Assembly (NCBI GenBank): GCA_964648225.1
Contig: CAZYKH010000002.1
Coordinates: 62,001 to 126,000, forward strand
DNA length: 64,000 bases
DNA from: Acholeplasma sp964648225
GTDB lineage: Bacteria > Bacillota_I > Bacilli_A > Acholeplasmatales > Acholeplasmataceae
Direction of reading: 5' to 3'
Under the pieces are notes generated by a model. That model searched no databases. It worked only from the letters and a program-made list of their open reading frames with translations, and was not told the origin of the DNA. Every line of letters begins with the position of its first letter. The stretch's first letter is position 1. Positions 37,634 through 46,603 of this stretch are shown here, piece by piece. The translations under genes and the position numbers were made by a program.

Positions 37634-39010
37634 ATGTCAATAGATTTTAAAGCATTGGTTGAAAAGTATAAAGACCAATTTATTAAAGATACTCAAGAGT
37701 TATTAAAAATCAATTCTGAGTTAACAACTTTTGATCCAAATAGAGTTGGAGCACCTTTTGGTGAAGGTAACAAACAAGCATTAGATTTTATGCTAGATTT
37801 AGCAAAACGTGATGGTTTTAAATTTGAAAACGTTGATGGTTATGCTGGTCATATAGAATTTGGTGAATCCAAAAAATATATCGGTTCTATTGGACACTTA
37901 GATGTTGTTCCAGCTGGTAGTGGTTGGACTTATCCAGCATATGGAGCAGAAATTCATAACAACCGCATCTATGCACGTGGGGCAGAAGATGATAAAGCAC
38001 CAACTATGGCAGTATACTATGGTATGAAGATATTAAAAGAATTAGGTGTTGAATTAAAGACAAGAATCAAACTTATTTTAGGTTTAGATGAAGAAAGTGG
38101 ATGGCGTTGTATGGATTATTACTTTAAAAAACATCCAGAAGTGCCAATTGCAGGTTTTATACCAGATGCAGATTTTCCATTAATTTATGCTGAAAAAGGT
38201 ATTACAATGACCATCATTAGAGGACAATTCCACCAAGATAGCTTACTTAAAGTATCTGGTGGTTTACGTGCGAATATGGTCCCTGAAAGTGCTATTGCAC
38301 ATGTAAAACCTGATTTAGTTGTTAAACATAAATTTTTAGATTATTTAGCTAAAAACAATTATCAAGGTACAACCAAACTAGAAGATGATGTACTGATTTT
38401 AGAAACATTTGGTAAATCAGCACATGGTTCACTACCTGATGACGGTGTTAATGCACTGCATATTATGTTTGAAGCTTTAAGTTTTGCAGGCATTCGCAAT
38501 AAGTTAGTTGATTTTGCAACCAAGTACTTAACTTTTGATAATTTAGGTAAAAAACTAGGTGTTAATTACCATGATAAAGAAATGGGTGATTTAACAGTCA
38601 ATTTTGGATTAGCAACAACAAAAGATAATAGATTTGAACTTGTATTAAATTTAAGATATCCAAACGGTGTAGATTATCAAAAAGATGTTTTTGAACACAT
38701 ACAAACACTGTTACCAGAGGGCTTTAGTTTAGATGTAGATCATCATCAAAAACTACTTTATAAAGACCCTAAATCCGAATTAATACAAACTTTAATGAAA
38801 GTTTATCAAAAACACACCGGTGATATGACACCCCCAATGTCGATTGGTGGAGGTACGTTTGCAAGAGCAACTGATAATGTGGTTGCATTTGGTCCACATT
38901 TCCCTGGTAAACCAACTTATATTCATCAAAAAGATGAATTTATTGATATCGATGATTTAATGAAAGCATTAGCAATTTACACAGAGAGCTTATATGAATT
39001 AGCAAAATAA
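37634..39010 (+). CDS. pepV: Dipeptidase PepV
   Basis: A 458-aa M20-family metallopeptidase. Zinc ligands lie in SIGHLDVVPAG (His, near residue 80), RGAEDDKAP (Asp, near 113), LDEESGW (Glu pair, near 148) and PDADFP (near 172), plus the late histidine in YIHQKDEF. It hydrolyses dipeptides with an N-terminal L or D residue in the cytoplasm. ATG 37634 is used instead of TTG 37613 because AGGAGATG sits before it. It complements PepF in peptide catabolism. Confidence 0.95.
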   Translation: MSIDFKALVEKYKDQFIKDTQELLKINSELTTFDPNRVGAPFGEGNKQALDFMLDLAKRDGFKFENVDGYAGHIEFGESKKYIGSIGHLDVVPAGSGWTYPAYGAEIHNNRIYARGAEDDKAPTMAVYYGMKILKELGVELKTRIKLILGLDEESGWRCMDYYFKKHPEVPIAGFIPDADFPLIYAEKGITMTIIRGQFHQDSLLKVSGGLRANMVPESAIAHVKPDLVVKHKFLDYLAKNNYQGTTKLEDDVLILETFGKSAHGSLPDDGVNALHIMFEALSFAGIRNKLVDFATKYLTFDNLGKKLGVNYHDKEMGDLTVNFGLATTKDNRFELVLNLRYPNGVDYQKDVFEHIQTLLPEGFSLDVDHHQKLLYKDPKSELIQTLMKVYQKHTGDMTPPMSIGGGTFARATDNVVAFGPHFPGKPTYIHQKDEFIDIDDLMKALAIYTESLYELAK

Positions 39011-39028
39011 CATACAAAGGGGAAAATG

Positions 39029-39895
39029 ATGAAACAATACTTAGATTTAGCACGTCATATTTTAGACCATGGTGTTAAAAAAGATGACCGCACTGGAACA
39101 GGTACTACATCAGTATTTGGATACCAAATGCGCTTTGATTTAAGCGAAGGTTTTCCATTACTCACAACTAAAAAAACCTTTATAAAAGGTATAATCCATG
39201 AATTACTATGGTTTATTCGTGGAGAAACTAACATTAAATACTTAGTAGATAATAAAGTCGGTATCTGGACGGATTGGCCATACCAAAACTACAAGAAATC
39301 TGAAGAATTTCAAGGTGAAACATTAAAAGAGTTTTCAGACAAAATTAGAGCAAGTGATGACTTTGCACAAAAATGGGGTGATCTAGGCCCTGTTTATGGT
39401 GCACAATGGCGTGATTTTAACGGTGTTGATCAAATTGATTATATTATCCAAACACTTAAAAAAGATCCCAATTCGCGTCGTATGGTGCTTTCAGCATGGA
39501 ATCCTGCTGAAATTGGTCAGATGATGTTGCCACCATGTCATACACTGATTCAATTTTATGTTGCAAACAACAAATTGTCCTTACAACTATACCAAAGAAG
39601 TGGTGATGTCTTTTTAGGTATTCCATTTAACATTGCATCTTATGCACTGTTTTTAATGATGGTTGCACAAGTCACAGGCTATGAAGTTGGAGAATTTGTC
39701 CATACCATTGGTGATGCACATATTTACTCAAATCATATGGAACAAATTGAACTACAACTTACTAGAACACCTAGACGTCTACCAATTATGAAAATCAATA
39801 AAGATATCAAAAATTTAGAAGATTTCAAGTTTAGAGACTTTGAATTAGTTGACTATGATCCATATCCACCTATTAAGGGCGTTGTAGCTGTATGA
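39029..39895 (+). CDS. thyA: Thymidylate synthase
   Basis: A 288-aa ThyA. The catalytic cysteine lies in MLPPCHTLIQF near residue 170, the dUMP-binding RRMVLSAWNP near 150, and RSGDVFLGIPFNIASYA near 190. It converts dUMP to dTMP using methylene-tetrahydrofolate, and the dihydrofolate made is recycled by the next gene. ATG 39029 is preferred to 39026 on ribosome-site spacing and because the family starts MKQYL. It overlaps folA by 4 nt. Confidence 0.96.
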   Translation: MKQYLDLARHILDHGVKKDDRTGTGTTSVFGYQMRFDLSEGFPLLTTKKTFIKGIIHELLWFIRGETNIKYLVDNKVGIWTDWPYQNYKKSEEFQGETLKEFSDKIRASDDFAQKWGDLGPVYGAQWRDFNGVDQIDYIIQTLKKDPNSRRMVLSAWNPAEIGQMMLPPCHTLIQFYVANNKLSLQLYQRSGDVFLGIPFNIASYALFLMMVAQVTGYEVGEFVHTIGDAHIYSNHMEQIELQLTRTPRRLPIMKINKDIKNLEDFKFRDFELVDYDPYPPIKGVVAV

Positions 39896-40362
39896 TTTAC
39901 GCTATATGGGCAATGGATGTCAACTGGCTCATCGGTAAGGACAATGAACTTGCATGGCATTATAAAGAAGATTTAGCCTATTTTAAAGCCAAAACTAAAG
40001 GTAAAACAGTTTTAATGGGTGATTTAACCTACCAATCTTTAAAAGGTTATTATAAAAACAAACCTTTTCCGTTTGGTAAAATCTATGTTGCTAATTTAAA
40101 AGAAACTCAATATGAAGATGCAACATGTGTGACGGATGTTGTTTCTTTTGTAAAAGACTTTAAAGAAGAACTCTATATTATCGGTGGTAAAATTATTTAT
40201 AATCTTACATTACCTTATGTAGATACATTACTGATTACTCATGTACTGAATGTACATCATGGTAATGTCTATTTTACACACTTTGATTTATCAAAATATA
40301 AACTAGTAGACAAACAAATGGCACCTAGTTTAATATTTGCAACTTATAAAAAGGAATTTTAA
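39892..40362 (+). CDS. folA: Dihydrofolate reductase
   Basis: A 156-aa DHFR. The active-site acid is the Glu in WHYKEDLAYFK (near residue 26), and the conserved GG of the cofactor loop lies in LYIIGGKIIY. Several NADPH-contact residues differ from the norm: MGDLTYQSL stands where MGRxTxxSI is usual, and the LPGRxNIVLS strand is replaced by KPFPFGKIYVAN. The fold and the thyA-folA pairing support the call, but kinetics may be atypical. It ends 5 nt before plsC. Confidence 0.9.
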   Translation: MIYAIWAMDVNWLIGKDNELAWHYKEDLAYFKAKTKGKTVLMGDLTYQSLKGYYKNKPFPFGKIYVANLKETQYEDATCVTDVVSFVKDFKEELYIIGGKIIYNLTLPYVDTLLITHVLNVHHGNVYFTHFDLSKYKLVDKQMAPSLIFATYKKEF

Positions 40363-40366
40363 GCTT

Positions 40367-41158
40367 ATGATGACAATTATATTTTTACTTTCATGGATAG
40401 CATTTTCTAGTTTAATGTCCATTTATGTACTCAGTGGATGGTATATTATTTTATGGGTAGTACTAGGTTACTTTGTCGGAGTACTTGCAGTCGTCACTGC
40501 TATTATTTTTCATATTTATTTATGGCAAAAATTACCGATGATGAGTCGTTTTAAGTATTACGGATGGCAAAGTGCTGCCAATTTTTTAAGTATTTTTATA
40601 TTCAATTTAAAAATACGTGTTGTTGGTAAAGAAAATATACCTAAAGATGGTAAACTCGTTGTTTATACCAATCATAAATCATACTTAGATCCCGTCATCG
40701 CAATTCAAGCAATTGATCGACCGATGGCTTTTACACCAAAATCTACTTTATATAAAATACCTATTTTAAAAGATGCTATGAAACAAATGCATTGTATGCC
40801 AGTTTACAGAGATGATAATCGAAAAACTGCTAAAGCATTAGTTCAAACGATTAAGAATATTGAACAAGGGTTTTCAATGGTCGTCTTCCCAGAAGGTGGC
40901 CGAAAAAATCGTGATCAAGATAATGTCGTAGCAACCAGAGCAGGGGCATTCCAAATAGCTGTTAAGCCTAAAGCTACTATTTTACCAATGACGATTATTG
41001 GTAACTCTGAAATACAACATCGTGCACCGTTTAGAAGAACTAAAATTGATGTCATTATTCATCAACCTATCTTATATAAAGATTACCAAGCATTGAAAAC
41101 ATCTGAAATTGGTGATATGGTGATGAAAGTTATTAATTCAGGGTTCAAAAAGCAATGA
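40367..41158 (+). CDS. plsC: 1-acyl-sn-glycerol-3-phosphate acyltransferase
   Basis: A 263-aa membrane acyltransferase. Two N-terminal membrane segments (about 3-22 and 28-50) precede the NHxxxxD motif TNHKSYLDP (near residue 105) and the glycerol-phosphate motif VFPEGGRKNR (near 177). It makes phosphatidic acid for membrane lipids. I chose ATG 40367 over the earlier in-frame start because AAGGAATTTT lies just upstream. It overlaps the next gene by 4 nt. Confidence 0.93.
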   Translation: MMTIIFLLSWIAFSSLMSIYVLSGWYIILWVVLGYFVGVLAVVTAIIFHIYLWQKLPMMSRFKYYGWQSAANFLSIFIFNLKIRVVGKENIPKDGKLVVYTNHKSYLDPVIAIQAIDRPMAFTPKSTLYKIPILKDAMKQMHCMPVYRDDNRKTAKALVQTIKNIEQGFSMVVFPEGGRKNRDQDNVVATRAGAFQIAVKPKATILPMTIIGNSEIQHRAPFRRTKIDVIIHQPILYKDYQALKTSEIGDMVMKVINSGFKKQ

Positions 41159-41472
41159 TACAAGTACTTGATTTGCATGATGAAGATGTAGTTACAGCTG
41201 CAAACCGTCTTAGAAAAGCCATCGATAGTATCGGTCAAAAAACGCTTGTTGTAATTCATGGTTATGGTTCAACAACAAATCAATATAAAAAATTAACCGA
41301 GATACGTAATATTGGAAAATCACGTAAAAAAAAGGGCCAAATAGCGATTGCAATTTCTGGACCAGATTTAAATGATCCAATGGTGCGTGCTATGTTTGAC
41401 CCTAAAACTTTAAGTCATCTTTCACAATATATTGTCAATAGTGGTGTAACAATACTTAAAAAACATATATGA
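41155..41472 (+). CDS. Stand-alone Smr-like domain protein
   Basis: A 105-aa protein with the Smr pattern: an early DLHDEDVVTAANRLRKAID and a central LVVIHGYGS (the HGxG core). Smr domains bind or cut nucleic acids and occur at the end of MutS2 or alone. The C-terminal half (GPDLNDPMVRAMFDPKTLSH) is less typical. It is last in the thyA-folA-plsC transcript, ending at a perfect palindromic terminator. Confidence 0.7.
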   Translation: MIQVLDLHDEDVVTAANRLRKAIDSIGQKTLVVIHGYGSTTNQYKKLTEIRNIGKSRKKKGQIAIAISGPDLNDPMVRAMFDPKTLSHLSQYIVNSGVTILKKHI

Positions 41473-41481
41473 ACCATTAAA

Positions 41482-41509
41482 ATAAGCCAAGCAATATTGC
41501 TTGGCTTAT
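41482..41509. terminator. Perfect 28-nt palindromic terminator
   Basis: 41482-41495 is the exact reverse complement of 41496-41509 (ATAAGCCAAGCAAT against ATTGCTTGGCTTAT), followed by TCTTTTATT. It separates two converging transcripts and can act on both. Confidence 0.9.
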
Positions 41510-41512
41510 CTT

Positions 41513-41872
41513 TTATTCTAGATGCTTTGATTTGATAGGATATATGCCTGAAACTGGCATTGTAAACATAAACCCAATCACTGCACGTTTAGATTCTTCT
41601 AAAATTTCACGTACCTCTTGAATAATATGTTTCTTATCATATGTATCAGGTAATACAGTAAAGATCATTTTAGATTCATTGTTATCATTCATTAAAGCTT
41701 TGTAAAATGGACCTGAAAAGATACCTTGACCACCACCATCTTTTTGGATGATTGCTTGAGCCATACCTTGTGTATCAACAATGGTTGCCCCTTTAATCTC
41801 TAAATCTACAAATTTTTCTAGTATGTCATCCATAAATGTTAAATCATTTAATACTATAAATAAAGCTTCCAT
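41513..41872 (-). CDS. PII-like regulatory protein linked to an antiporter
   Basis: A 119-aa protein resembling the PII/CutA ferredoxin-like fold. It begins MEALFIVLNDLTFMDDILEK, with KGATIVDTQGMAQAI at the place of the PII G-V-T-V strand and a glycine-rich KDGGGQGIF in the T-loop position, then IIQEVREILEESKRAVIGFMF. PII-like proteins often gate a neighbouring transporter in response to a small ligand. It lies 14 nt after the antiporter gene on the same strand behind AAGGAGAA. The fold assignment is moderately sure and the ligand is unknown. Confidence 0.6.
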   Translation of the reverse strand: MEALFIVLNDLTFMDDILEKFVDLEIKGATIVDTQGMAQAIIQKDGGGQGIFSGPFYKALMNDNNESKMIFTVLPDTYDKKHIIQEVREILEESKRAVIGFMFTMPVSGIYPIKSKHLE

Positions 41873-41886
41873 AATAATTCTCCTTA

Positions 41887-43212
41887 TTAATTTTCGGTAT
41901 CCACATCAAACATGGATTCATTGAGTTTATCTAAGCCATATAATTCATCTGATTTTGTTAGTGCATATTTAGCAAATACAGGCCCCATGGTTTCATAAAC
42001 AAGTACTGATAACATAATAATTGCTGAAATAGCAGGATATAGTTGAGTTAATTGAACAGCTAAAATGGTTAGTAATCCAATCGATACGCCACCTTGTGGT
42101 AACAATGCCCAACCTAAATATTTTTTAACATTTGGATGAGAACCTGCAATTTGAGCACCTGTCATGATACCTAATATTTTACCACTTCCACGTGCAAAAA
42201 TATAGACCACTGCAATAATTAATATAACATAGTCTTGACGTAAGATGCCTAAATCTAGGCTTGCACCTGCAAGTGTGAAAAATATAATATAAAATGGTGT
42301 TGCTAAATCATTAATGGATTGGAACGTTTTACTTGGCTTTTTAACTATATTCGCCACAGCAGAACCTAACATAATACATGCTAGTAGTGGTGAAAATGAT
42401 AAGCCTAAGTCAAATGTGTAATGGTTGATTAAAGTTAATCCACCGACGACTAAAAGAATAGATAAAAATGATAATACTTGAATGTCATCAGAAAACTTAT
42501 CAAACTTTTTAACACCATAAGATAAGCCCATACCAACAAGTAAACCAATAATTAAAGATCCAAACACCTCAATAAATGGTTTGGAGATCATAAGCCAAAC
42601 AGGTAATGGATCACCTTGTGGTAACAACAATTGTGCAATTGATAAGAAGAATCCAAAGATAACAATACCATATATATCATCTAATGCAGTAATCGGTACA
42701 ACAGCTTTTGATACCGGACCATGTGCTCGATATTGACGCATGACCATTAAAGTTGCTGCTGGTGCGGTAGCTACTGACATAGAAGCTAAAATAAGCGCAA
42801 ATGCAATACTTTCTTTTGAAAAAGGATTATAACCTGAAACAACACTATCAGGCTTTGGAATAAAGAGCATGGCCACAAATACAACAAAAACTGCGCCAAG
42901 CACTTCAAGTAAAGTTAAAGTAGATATTTCTTTACCCATTTTTTTAATACGTTTAATGGCAAATTCACTTCCAATTGAAAACGCAATAAATGCTAATGCA
43001 AGCTCGCTAATGAAACCTAAGACATCTTGGTCACTTTGCGTAATAAAACCTTGATAACCAGGAATTATGAGCCCCAAAGACGGCCCCAACAATAATCCTA
43101 AGATTAAATAACCTGAAACATTTGGTAACTTGAATTTGCGTGCAATTAAACTACCAATAAACCCAACCAAAAGTATCACAGCTACTTTGGTTAAAAGCAT
43201 TCCAACTTCCAT
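41887..43212 (-). CDS. CPA2-family cation/proton antiporter
   Basis: A 441-aa membrane protein with about 12 segments of the Kef/NapA class. It shows KLPNVSGYLILGLLLGPSLG near residue 28, ELALAFIAFSIGSEF near 90, ATAPAATLMVMRQYRAHGP near 147 and the ion-binding ITALDD pair near 178. There is no C-terminal RCK domain, so regulation may come from the PII-like protein encoded next. ATG 43212 follows AGGAGG. It exchanges Na+ or K+ for protons, maintaining pH and salt balance. Confidence 0.9.
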   Translation of the reverse strand: MEVGMLLTKVAVILLVGFIGSLIARKFKLPNVSGYLILGLLLGPSLGLIIPGYQGFITQSDQDVLGFISELALAFIAFSIGSEFAIKRIKKMGKEISTLTLLEVLGAVFVVFVAMLFIPKPDSVVSGYNPFSKESIAFALILASMSVATAPAATLMVMRQYRAHGPVSKAVVPITALDDIYGIVIFGFFLSIAQLLLPQGDPLPVWLMISKPFIEVFGSLIIGLLVGMGLSYGVKKFDKFSDDIQVLSFLSILLVVGGLTLINHYTFDLGLSFSPLLACIMLGSAVANIVKKPSKTFQSINDLATPFYIIFFTLAGASLDLGILRQDYVILIIAVVYIFARGSGKILGIMTGAQIAGSHPNVKKYLGWALLPQGGVSIGLLTILAVQLTQLYPAISAIIMLSVLVYETMGPVFAKYALTKSDELYGLDKLNESMFDVDTEN

Positions 43213-43321
43213 ATATATCCTCCTTGTAATTTATATACATCTAATAGTAATTGTAATGTAAAATGAAATAAAATCAATAGCAATCAGTCGCTTTGTCTCA
43301 CAAAGTAATTAGCCCTTAAAA

Positions 43322-43349
43322 AAAGAAACCCAAGTGACAAGATTTCTTT
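43322..43349 (-). terminator. Terminator after the histidine phosphatase gene
   Basis: On the minus strand AAAGAAATC pairs with GGTTTCTTT (43341-43349 with 43322-43330), followed by a T-rich stretch. Confidence 0.7.
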
Positions 43350-43358
43350 ATTTTAAGA

Positions 43359-43928
43359 TTATAAATCAATTTGTTTTATAACTGATATTTCATCCTTTGA
43401 TAACTTAAAATATATAATACTTGAGTTACCAACAAAATGATTCATATAATCATACTTATCAAAGTCTGCTAAGATAAGTGCTGACTTTATGACATGAGCA
43501 TGTGCAACAATTAAAACTTTTTTATCCCGATATTTTTCATAAAGGTTTAATAGCGCATCACTGAGTCTTTTAATAAGTGTTGGATTGTCTTCATAGCCCT
43601 TTTGTTTAAAATCATGTTGTGTAATTCGGGGTAAAGTCTCTTCAACTTTTTGACCTTCAAAAGGTCCAAAATCTCTTTCTAAAAAGTCATTGTTTTCCAA
43701 ATCTATTTTTAAACCAATATGTGATCCAACTATTTGTGCAGTTTCTTTTGCACGTAATAGTGGAGAAGTAATAAGTAGATCAAATGTTTCATTGTTTTCT
43801 TTTAGGTATTTACCAAGTGTATGTGCTTGATTTTTACCAGTTTCATTTAAGACATTATCTATTCTGCCTTGTATGAGTCTTTGCTTATTATAGTCTGTTT
43901 CGCCATGTCTAACCATTGCTATTATCAT
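43359..43928 (-). CDS. Histidine phosphatase / phosphoglycerate mutase-like protein
   Basis: A 189-aa protein of the RHG family with VRHGETDYNKQRLIQGR (residues 6-22) containing the catalytic histidine, ITSPLLRAKETAQIV near 53, and the second histidine in LIVAHAHVIKSAL near 139. This is the GpmB/CobC-like phosphatase group rather than glycolytic mutase. The substrate is unknown. Its start faces the small membrane-protein gene on the other strand. Confidence 0.88.
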   Translation of the reverse strand: MIIAMVRHGETDYNKQRLIQGRIDNVLNETGKNQAHTLGKYLKENNETFDLLITSPLLRAKETAQIVGSHIGLKIDLENNDFLERDFGPFEGQKVEETLPRITQHDFKQKGYEDNPTLIKRLSDALLNLYEKYRDKKVLIVAHAHVIKSALILADFDKYDYMNHFVGNSSIIYFKLSKDEISVIKQIDL

Positions 43929-44022
43929 ATTTAATCACCGAGATTCATTATAGCAAATTTAGACCTTTAAAACAAGTTGAATTTTTGGTAAAATAATAAT
44001 GGTAAAGGAAATGGTGAACAAA

Positions 44023-44316
44023 ATGAATATATTAAATAATTGGCAAGAAATACTACTCAATATATGGGAAACTATCGTTTCATGGTTTGAAAGTGCAACA
44101 GGTTGGTTAGACCCACTTTTAAAACCTACTACAGACGGTTGGTGGCAATCAGCATTTGATTACTTTAATTCATTTCCTGTATTACTTCAATTAATCTTTG
44201 TAGGATTTATAGGCATGTTATTAGTGATGGGTCTATTATCACTTATAAAAAAATCATTGAAGATAGTAATCGTTATTGGTGTAATCGTATTAATATTTAT
44301 GGTACTTAACGGATAA
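44023..44316 (+). CDS. Small membrane protein
   Basis: A 97-aa protein with a tryptophan-rich amphipathic N-terminal half (WETIVSWFESATGWLDPLL) and two membrane segments close together at about 55-72 and 78-95. ATG 44023 is favoured because GGTGA lies 5 nt upstream, although ATG 43999 or GTG 44014 are possible. Not recognised. It lies 31 nt before deoA and may share its transcript. Confidence 0.65.
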   Translation: MNILNNWQEILLNIWETIVSWFESATGWLDPLLKPTTDGWWQSAFDYFNSFPVLLQLIFVGFIGMLLVMGLLSLIKKSLKIVIVIGVIVLIFMVLNG

Positions 44317-44347
44317 AATTAAAAAATAGAAATGAGGGTAAAGTCAA

Positions 44348-45646
44348 ATGCAAATGGTTGATCTAATTAATAAGAAAAAATATAATCAAGCCTTAACAAG
44401 GGAAGAAATTAAATTTATTATTGACGGATATACTAAAGGTGAAATTCCTGATTATCAAATGTCCGCTTTTTTAATGGCAGTTTATTTTAACGATATGACT
44501 GCTGAAGAATCCACAGCATTAGCAATGGCAATGCGTGATAGTGGTGAAGTATTAGACTTATCAGATATTGAAGGTACCAAAGTAGATAAACATTCTACCG
44601 GTGGCGTTGGTGATAAGGTGAGTATTGTCCTAGCACCACTTGTTGCACACTTGGGTGCTAAGCTTGCCAAAATGAGTGGTAGAGGTTTAGGACATACTGG
44701 TGGTACAATTGATAAGTTAGAATCTATACCAGGATTCAATGTCGTATTACCTTTAGAGCAATTCAAAAAACAAGTAGTTGATTTAGGCTGTGCAATTGTT
44801 GGCCAAAGTGGTGATATCGCACCAGCCGATAAAGTGATTTATGCACTTCGAGATGTGACTGCAACAGTAGACTCCATGCCTTTAATTGCATCGTCAATTA
44901 TGAGCAAAAAACTGGCTTCAGGTGCAGATGCAATTGTCCTGGATGTTAAGGTTGGTTCTGGTGCATTTATGAAGACTCTAAAAGATGCAGAAGAATTATC
45001 TCGCATCATGGTTGACATCGGTAAAAAGGCAGGTAAAAAAGTTACAGCAATCTTAACTGGTATGGAAGAACCATTAGGTCATAAAATTGGTAATGCTTTA
45101 GAAATATATGAATCCGTTCAAACACTAGAAGGAAACGGTCCTGAAGATTTAACTCAAGTAGTATCTGTTATATCAGGTCACTTATTAAAGCATGCAGGTG
45201 TAGTTAAAAGTTATAAAGAAGGTTATAAATTATCTTATGACACTTTAAGAAATGGTAGTGCATTAAATAAGTTTTATGAGTTCGTAAGTGCTCAAGGTGG
45301 GGACATTAATTTCCTTAAAAATAAGGATGGAATTTTAACCAAATCTAACACCTATGAAATCAAATCATCAAAAGATGGATTCCTTGAAAAAGTTGATGCT
45401 TTAAACTTTGGTATTGCAGCAATGAAACTAGGCGCAGGTCGAGCAACAAAAGACGATGTCATTAATTTATTTGTTGGTATTGACCTACACAAAAAAATTG
45501 GTGACCCAGTTAAAAAAGGTGAAGTCATTTGTACAATATATCACGAAGATAAAGGCTTAAAAGATGCCATTGAAATTATCAATAATTCCTATGTAATAGG
45601 TAATGAAAAAATCAAGATAGATTTAATAAAAGAGACGATACAATAA
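44348..45646 (+). CDS. deoA: Pyrimidine-nucleoside phosphorylase
   Basis: A 432-aa phosphorylase of the thymidine/pyrimidine family. The signature SGRGLGHTGGTIDKLESIPG lies near residue 115, KHSTGGVGDKVS near 80, and SKKLASGADAIVLDVKVGSG near 190. It splits thymidine or uridine to base and sugar 1-phosphate. With DeoB, DeoC and DeoD encoded nearby it completes deoxynucleoside catabolism. It overlaps rsmD by 1 nt. Confidence 0.96.
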   Translation: MQMVDLINKKKYNQALTREEIKFIIDGYTKGEIPDYQMSAFLMAVYFNDMTAEESTALAMAMRDSGEVLDLSDIEGTKVDKHSTGGVGDKVSIVLAPLVAHLGAKLAKMSGRGLGHTGGTIDKLESIPGFNVVLPLEQFKKQVVDLGCAIVGQSGDIAPADKVIYALRDVTATVDSMPLIASSIMSKKLASGADAIVLDVKVGSGAFMKTLKDAEELSRIMVDIGKKAGKKVTAILTGMEEPLGHKIGNALEIYESVQTLEGNGPEDLTQVVSVISGHLLKHAGVVKSYKEGYKLSYDTLRNGSALNKFYEFVSAQGGDINFLKNKDGILTKSNTYEIKSSKDGFLEKVDALNFGIAAMKLGAGRATKDDVINLFVGIDLHKKIGDPVKKGEVICTIYHEDKGLKDAIEIINNSYVIGNEKIKIDLIKETIQ

Positions 45647-46197
45647 TGCGTATAATAGCAGGTACTTATAAAAGTAGAAAACTAAAAATGGTACCAACTA
45701 AAGATACTAGAGAAACTTCAGATAAAGTTCGTGGTGCTGTATTTAACATGATAGGATCTAAAGTTTTAAACAGTGTAGTTTTAGATTTATTTGCAGGTTC
45801 AGGTAGCTATGGGCTTGAAGCAATATCTAGAGGATCTAAGAAAGTTGTGTTTAATGATTTTAAACTTATCGCTTATAAAACACTATTAGAAAACATTAGT
45901 AGTTTGGGCGTATTAGCACAATCAATTATCTTAAAACTTGATTATGTTGAAGCATTAAAAAAACTAAAAAATGAAGCATTTAAATTTGACATTGTATTCA
46001 TAGATCCACCTTATCAACTTGGAGTTTATACAAATGTTTTAACAACTCTAGAAGATGTTTTAAACAAAGAGGCTACAGTTGTATTAGAGATGGATAAAAA
46101 CAATTTCATAGAAATAGATGACTTCAAAAACTATGAGATCAGTAAGGAAAAAATATACGGTACTAAAAAGATAATCATATTAAATCATTTTAAATGA
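45646..46197 (+). CDS. rsmD: 16S rRNA (guanine966-N2)-methyltransferase
   Basis: A 183-aa SAM-dependent methyltransferase. RIIAGTYKSRKLK is the family start, LDLFAGSGSYGLEAISRG the SAM-binding loop (near residue 46), and FIDPPYQ the NPPY-type catalytic motif (near 122). It modifies G966 in the ribosomal P-site region. The ATG shares a base with the deoA stop. Confidence 0.95.
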   Translation: MRIIAGTYKSRKLKMVPTKDTRETSDKVRGAVFNMIGSKVLNSVVLDLFAGSGSYGLEAISRGSKKVVFNDFKLIAYKTLLENISSLGVLAQSIILKLDYVEALKKLKNEAFKFDIVFIDPPYQLGVYTNVLTTLEDVLNKEATVVLEMDKNNFIEIDDFKNYEISKEKIYGTKKIIILNHFK

Positions 46198-46253
46198 TTG
46201 TAATTTATATATAAATCAAGTAAAATGAAATATATATGAAAGGAGTTGTTACG

Positions 46254-46472
46254 ATGGAATGGTGGGCAGTATTATTAATTAGTATAGGTGCTTTATTAGT
46301 AGGAGCAGTTGCAGGATTTTTTATAGCGAGATCTTGGTTCAAAAGATACTTAGAAAAGAATCCTCCAATTGATGAAAGATCCATTAGAGAGATGTTCAGA
46401 CAAATGGGAAGAACTCCTTCAGAAAAACAAGTAAGACAAGTTTTAGCATCAATGAAACAAAATACAAAATAA
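46254..46472 (+). CDS. yneF: UPF0154 family membrane protein YneF
   Basis: A 72-aa protein with an N-terminal membrane helix (about 3-22, ending FFIARSWF) and the family core ERSIREMFRQMGRTPSEKQV followed by RQVLASM. Function is unknown but the family is conserved in Firmicutes and Mollicutes. ATG 46254 is chosen over TTG/ATG further upstream because AAAGGAG lies 8 nt before it. It is the last gene before the gene-free terminus island. Confidence 0.9.
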   Translation: MEWWAVLLISIGALLVGAVAGFFIARSWFKRYLEKNPPIDERSIREMFRQMGRTPSEKQVRQVLASMKQNTK

Positions 46473-46478
46473 TAAATC

Positions 46479-46499
46479 AAGTGCGTAAGCACTTTTTTT
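46479..46499 (+). terminator. Terminator after yneF
   Basis: AAGTGC (46479-46484) pairs with GCACTT (46489-46494) across a GTAA loop, followed by seven T residues. Confidence 0.85.
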
Positions 46500-46526
46500 A
46501 TTGCCTAAATTTTTAAAATGTAACCT

Positions 46527-46557
46527 TACTAAATATAAACTCAGTTTATATTTAGTA
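46527..46557. repeat. Inverted pair of the terminus 14-bp motif
   Basis: TACTAAATATAAAC (46527-46540) and GTTTATATTTAGTA (46544-46557) are exact reverse complements separated by TCA. No T tract follows, so it is probably not a terminator. Confidence 0.9.
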
Positions 46558-46589
46558 TACATAGAATAAAAAAGATAAATTTGTAAACT

Positions 46590-46603
46590 TACTAAAAATA
46601 AAC
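46590..46603 (-). repeat. Terminus 14-bp motif, minus orientation
   Basis: Reads GTTTATTTTTAGTA on the minus strand, one base different from the commonest form. Confidence 0.75.

Noticed and set aside
46527..46557. Treating the inverted motif pair as a terminator
   Set aside because: No T tract on either side and a proper terminator already lies at 46479-46499; the arms match a dispersed motif.
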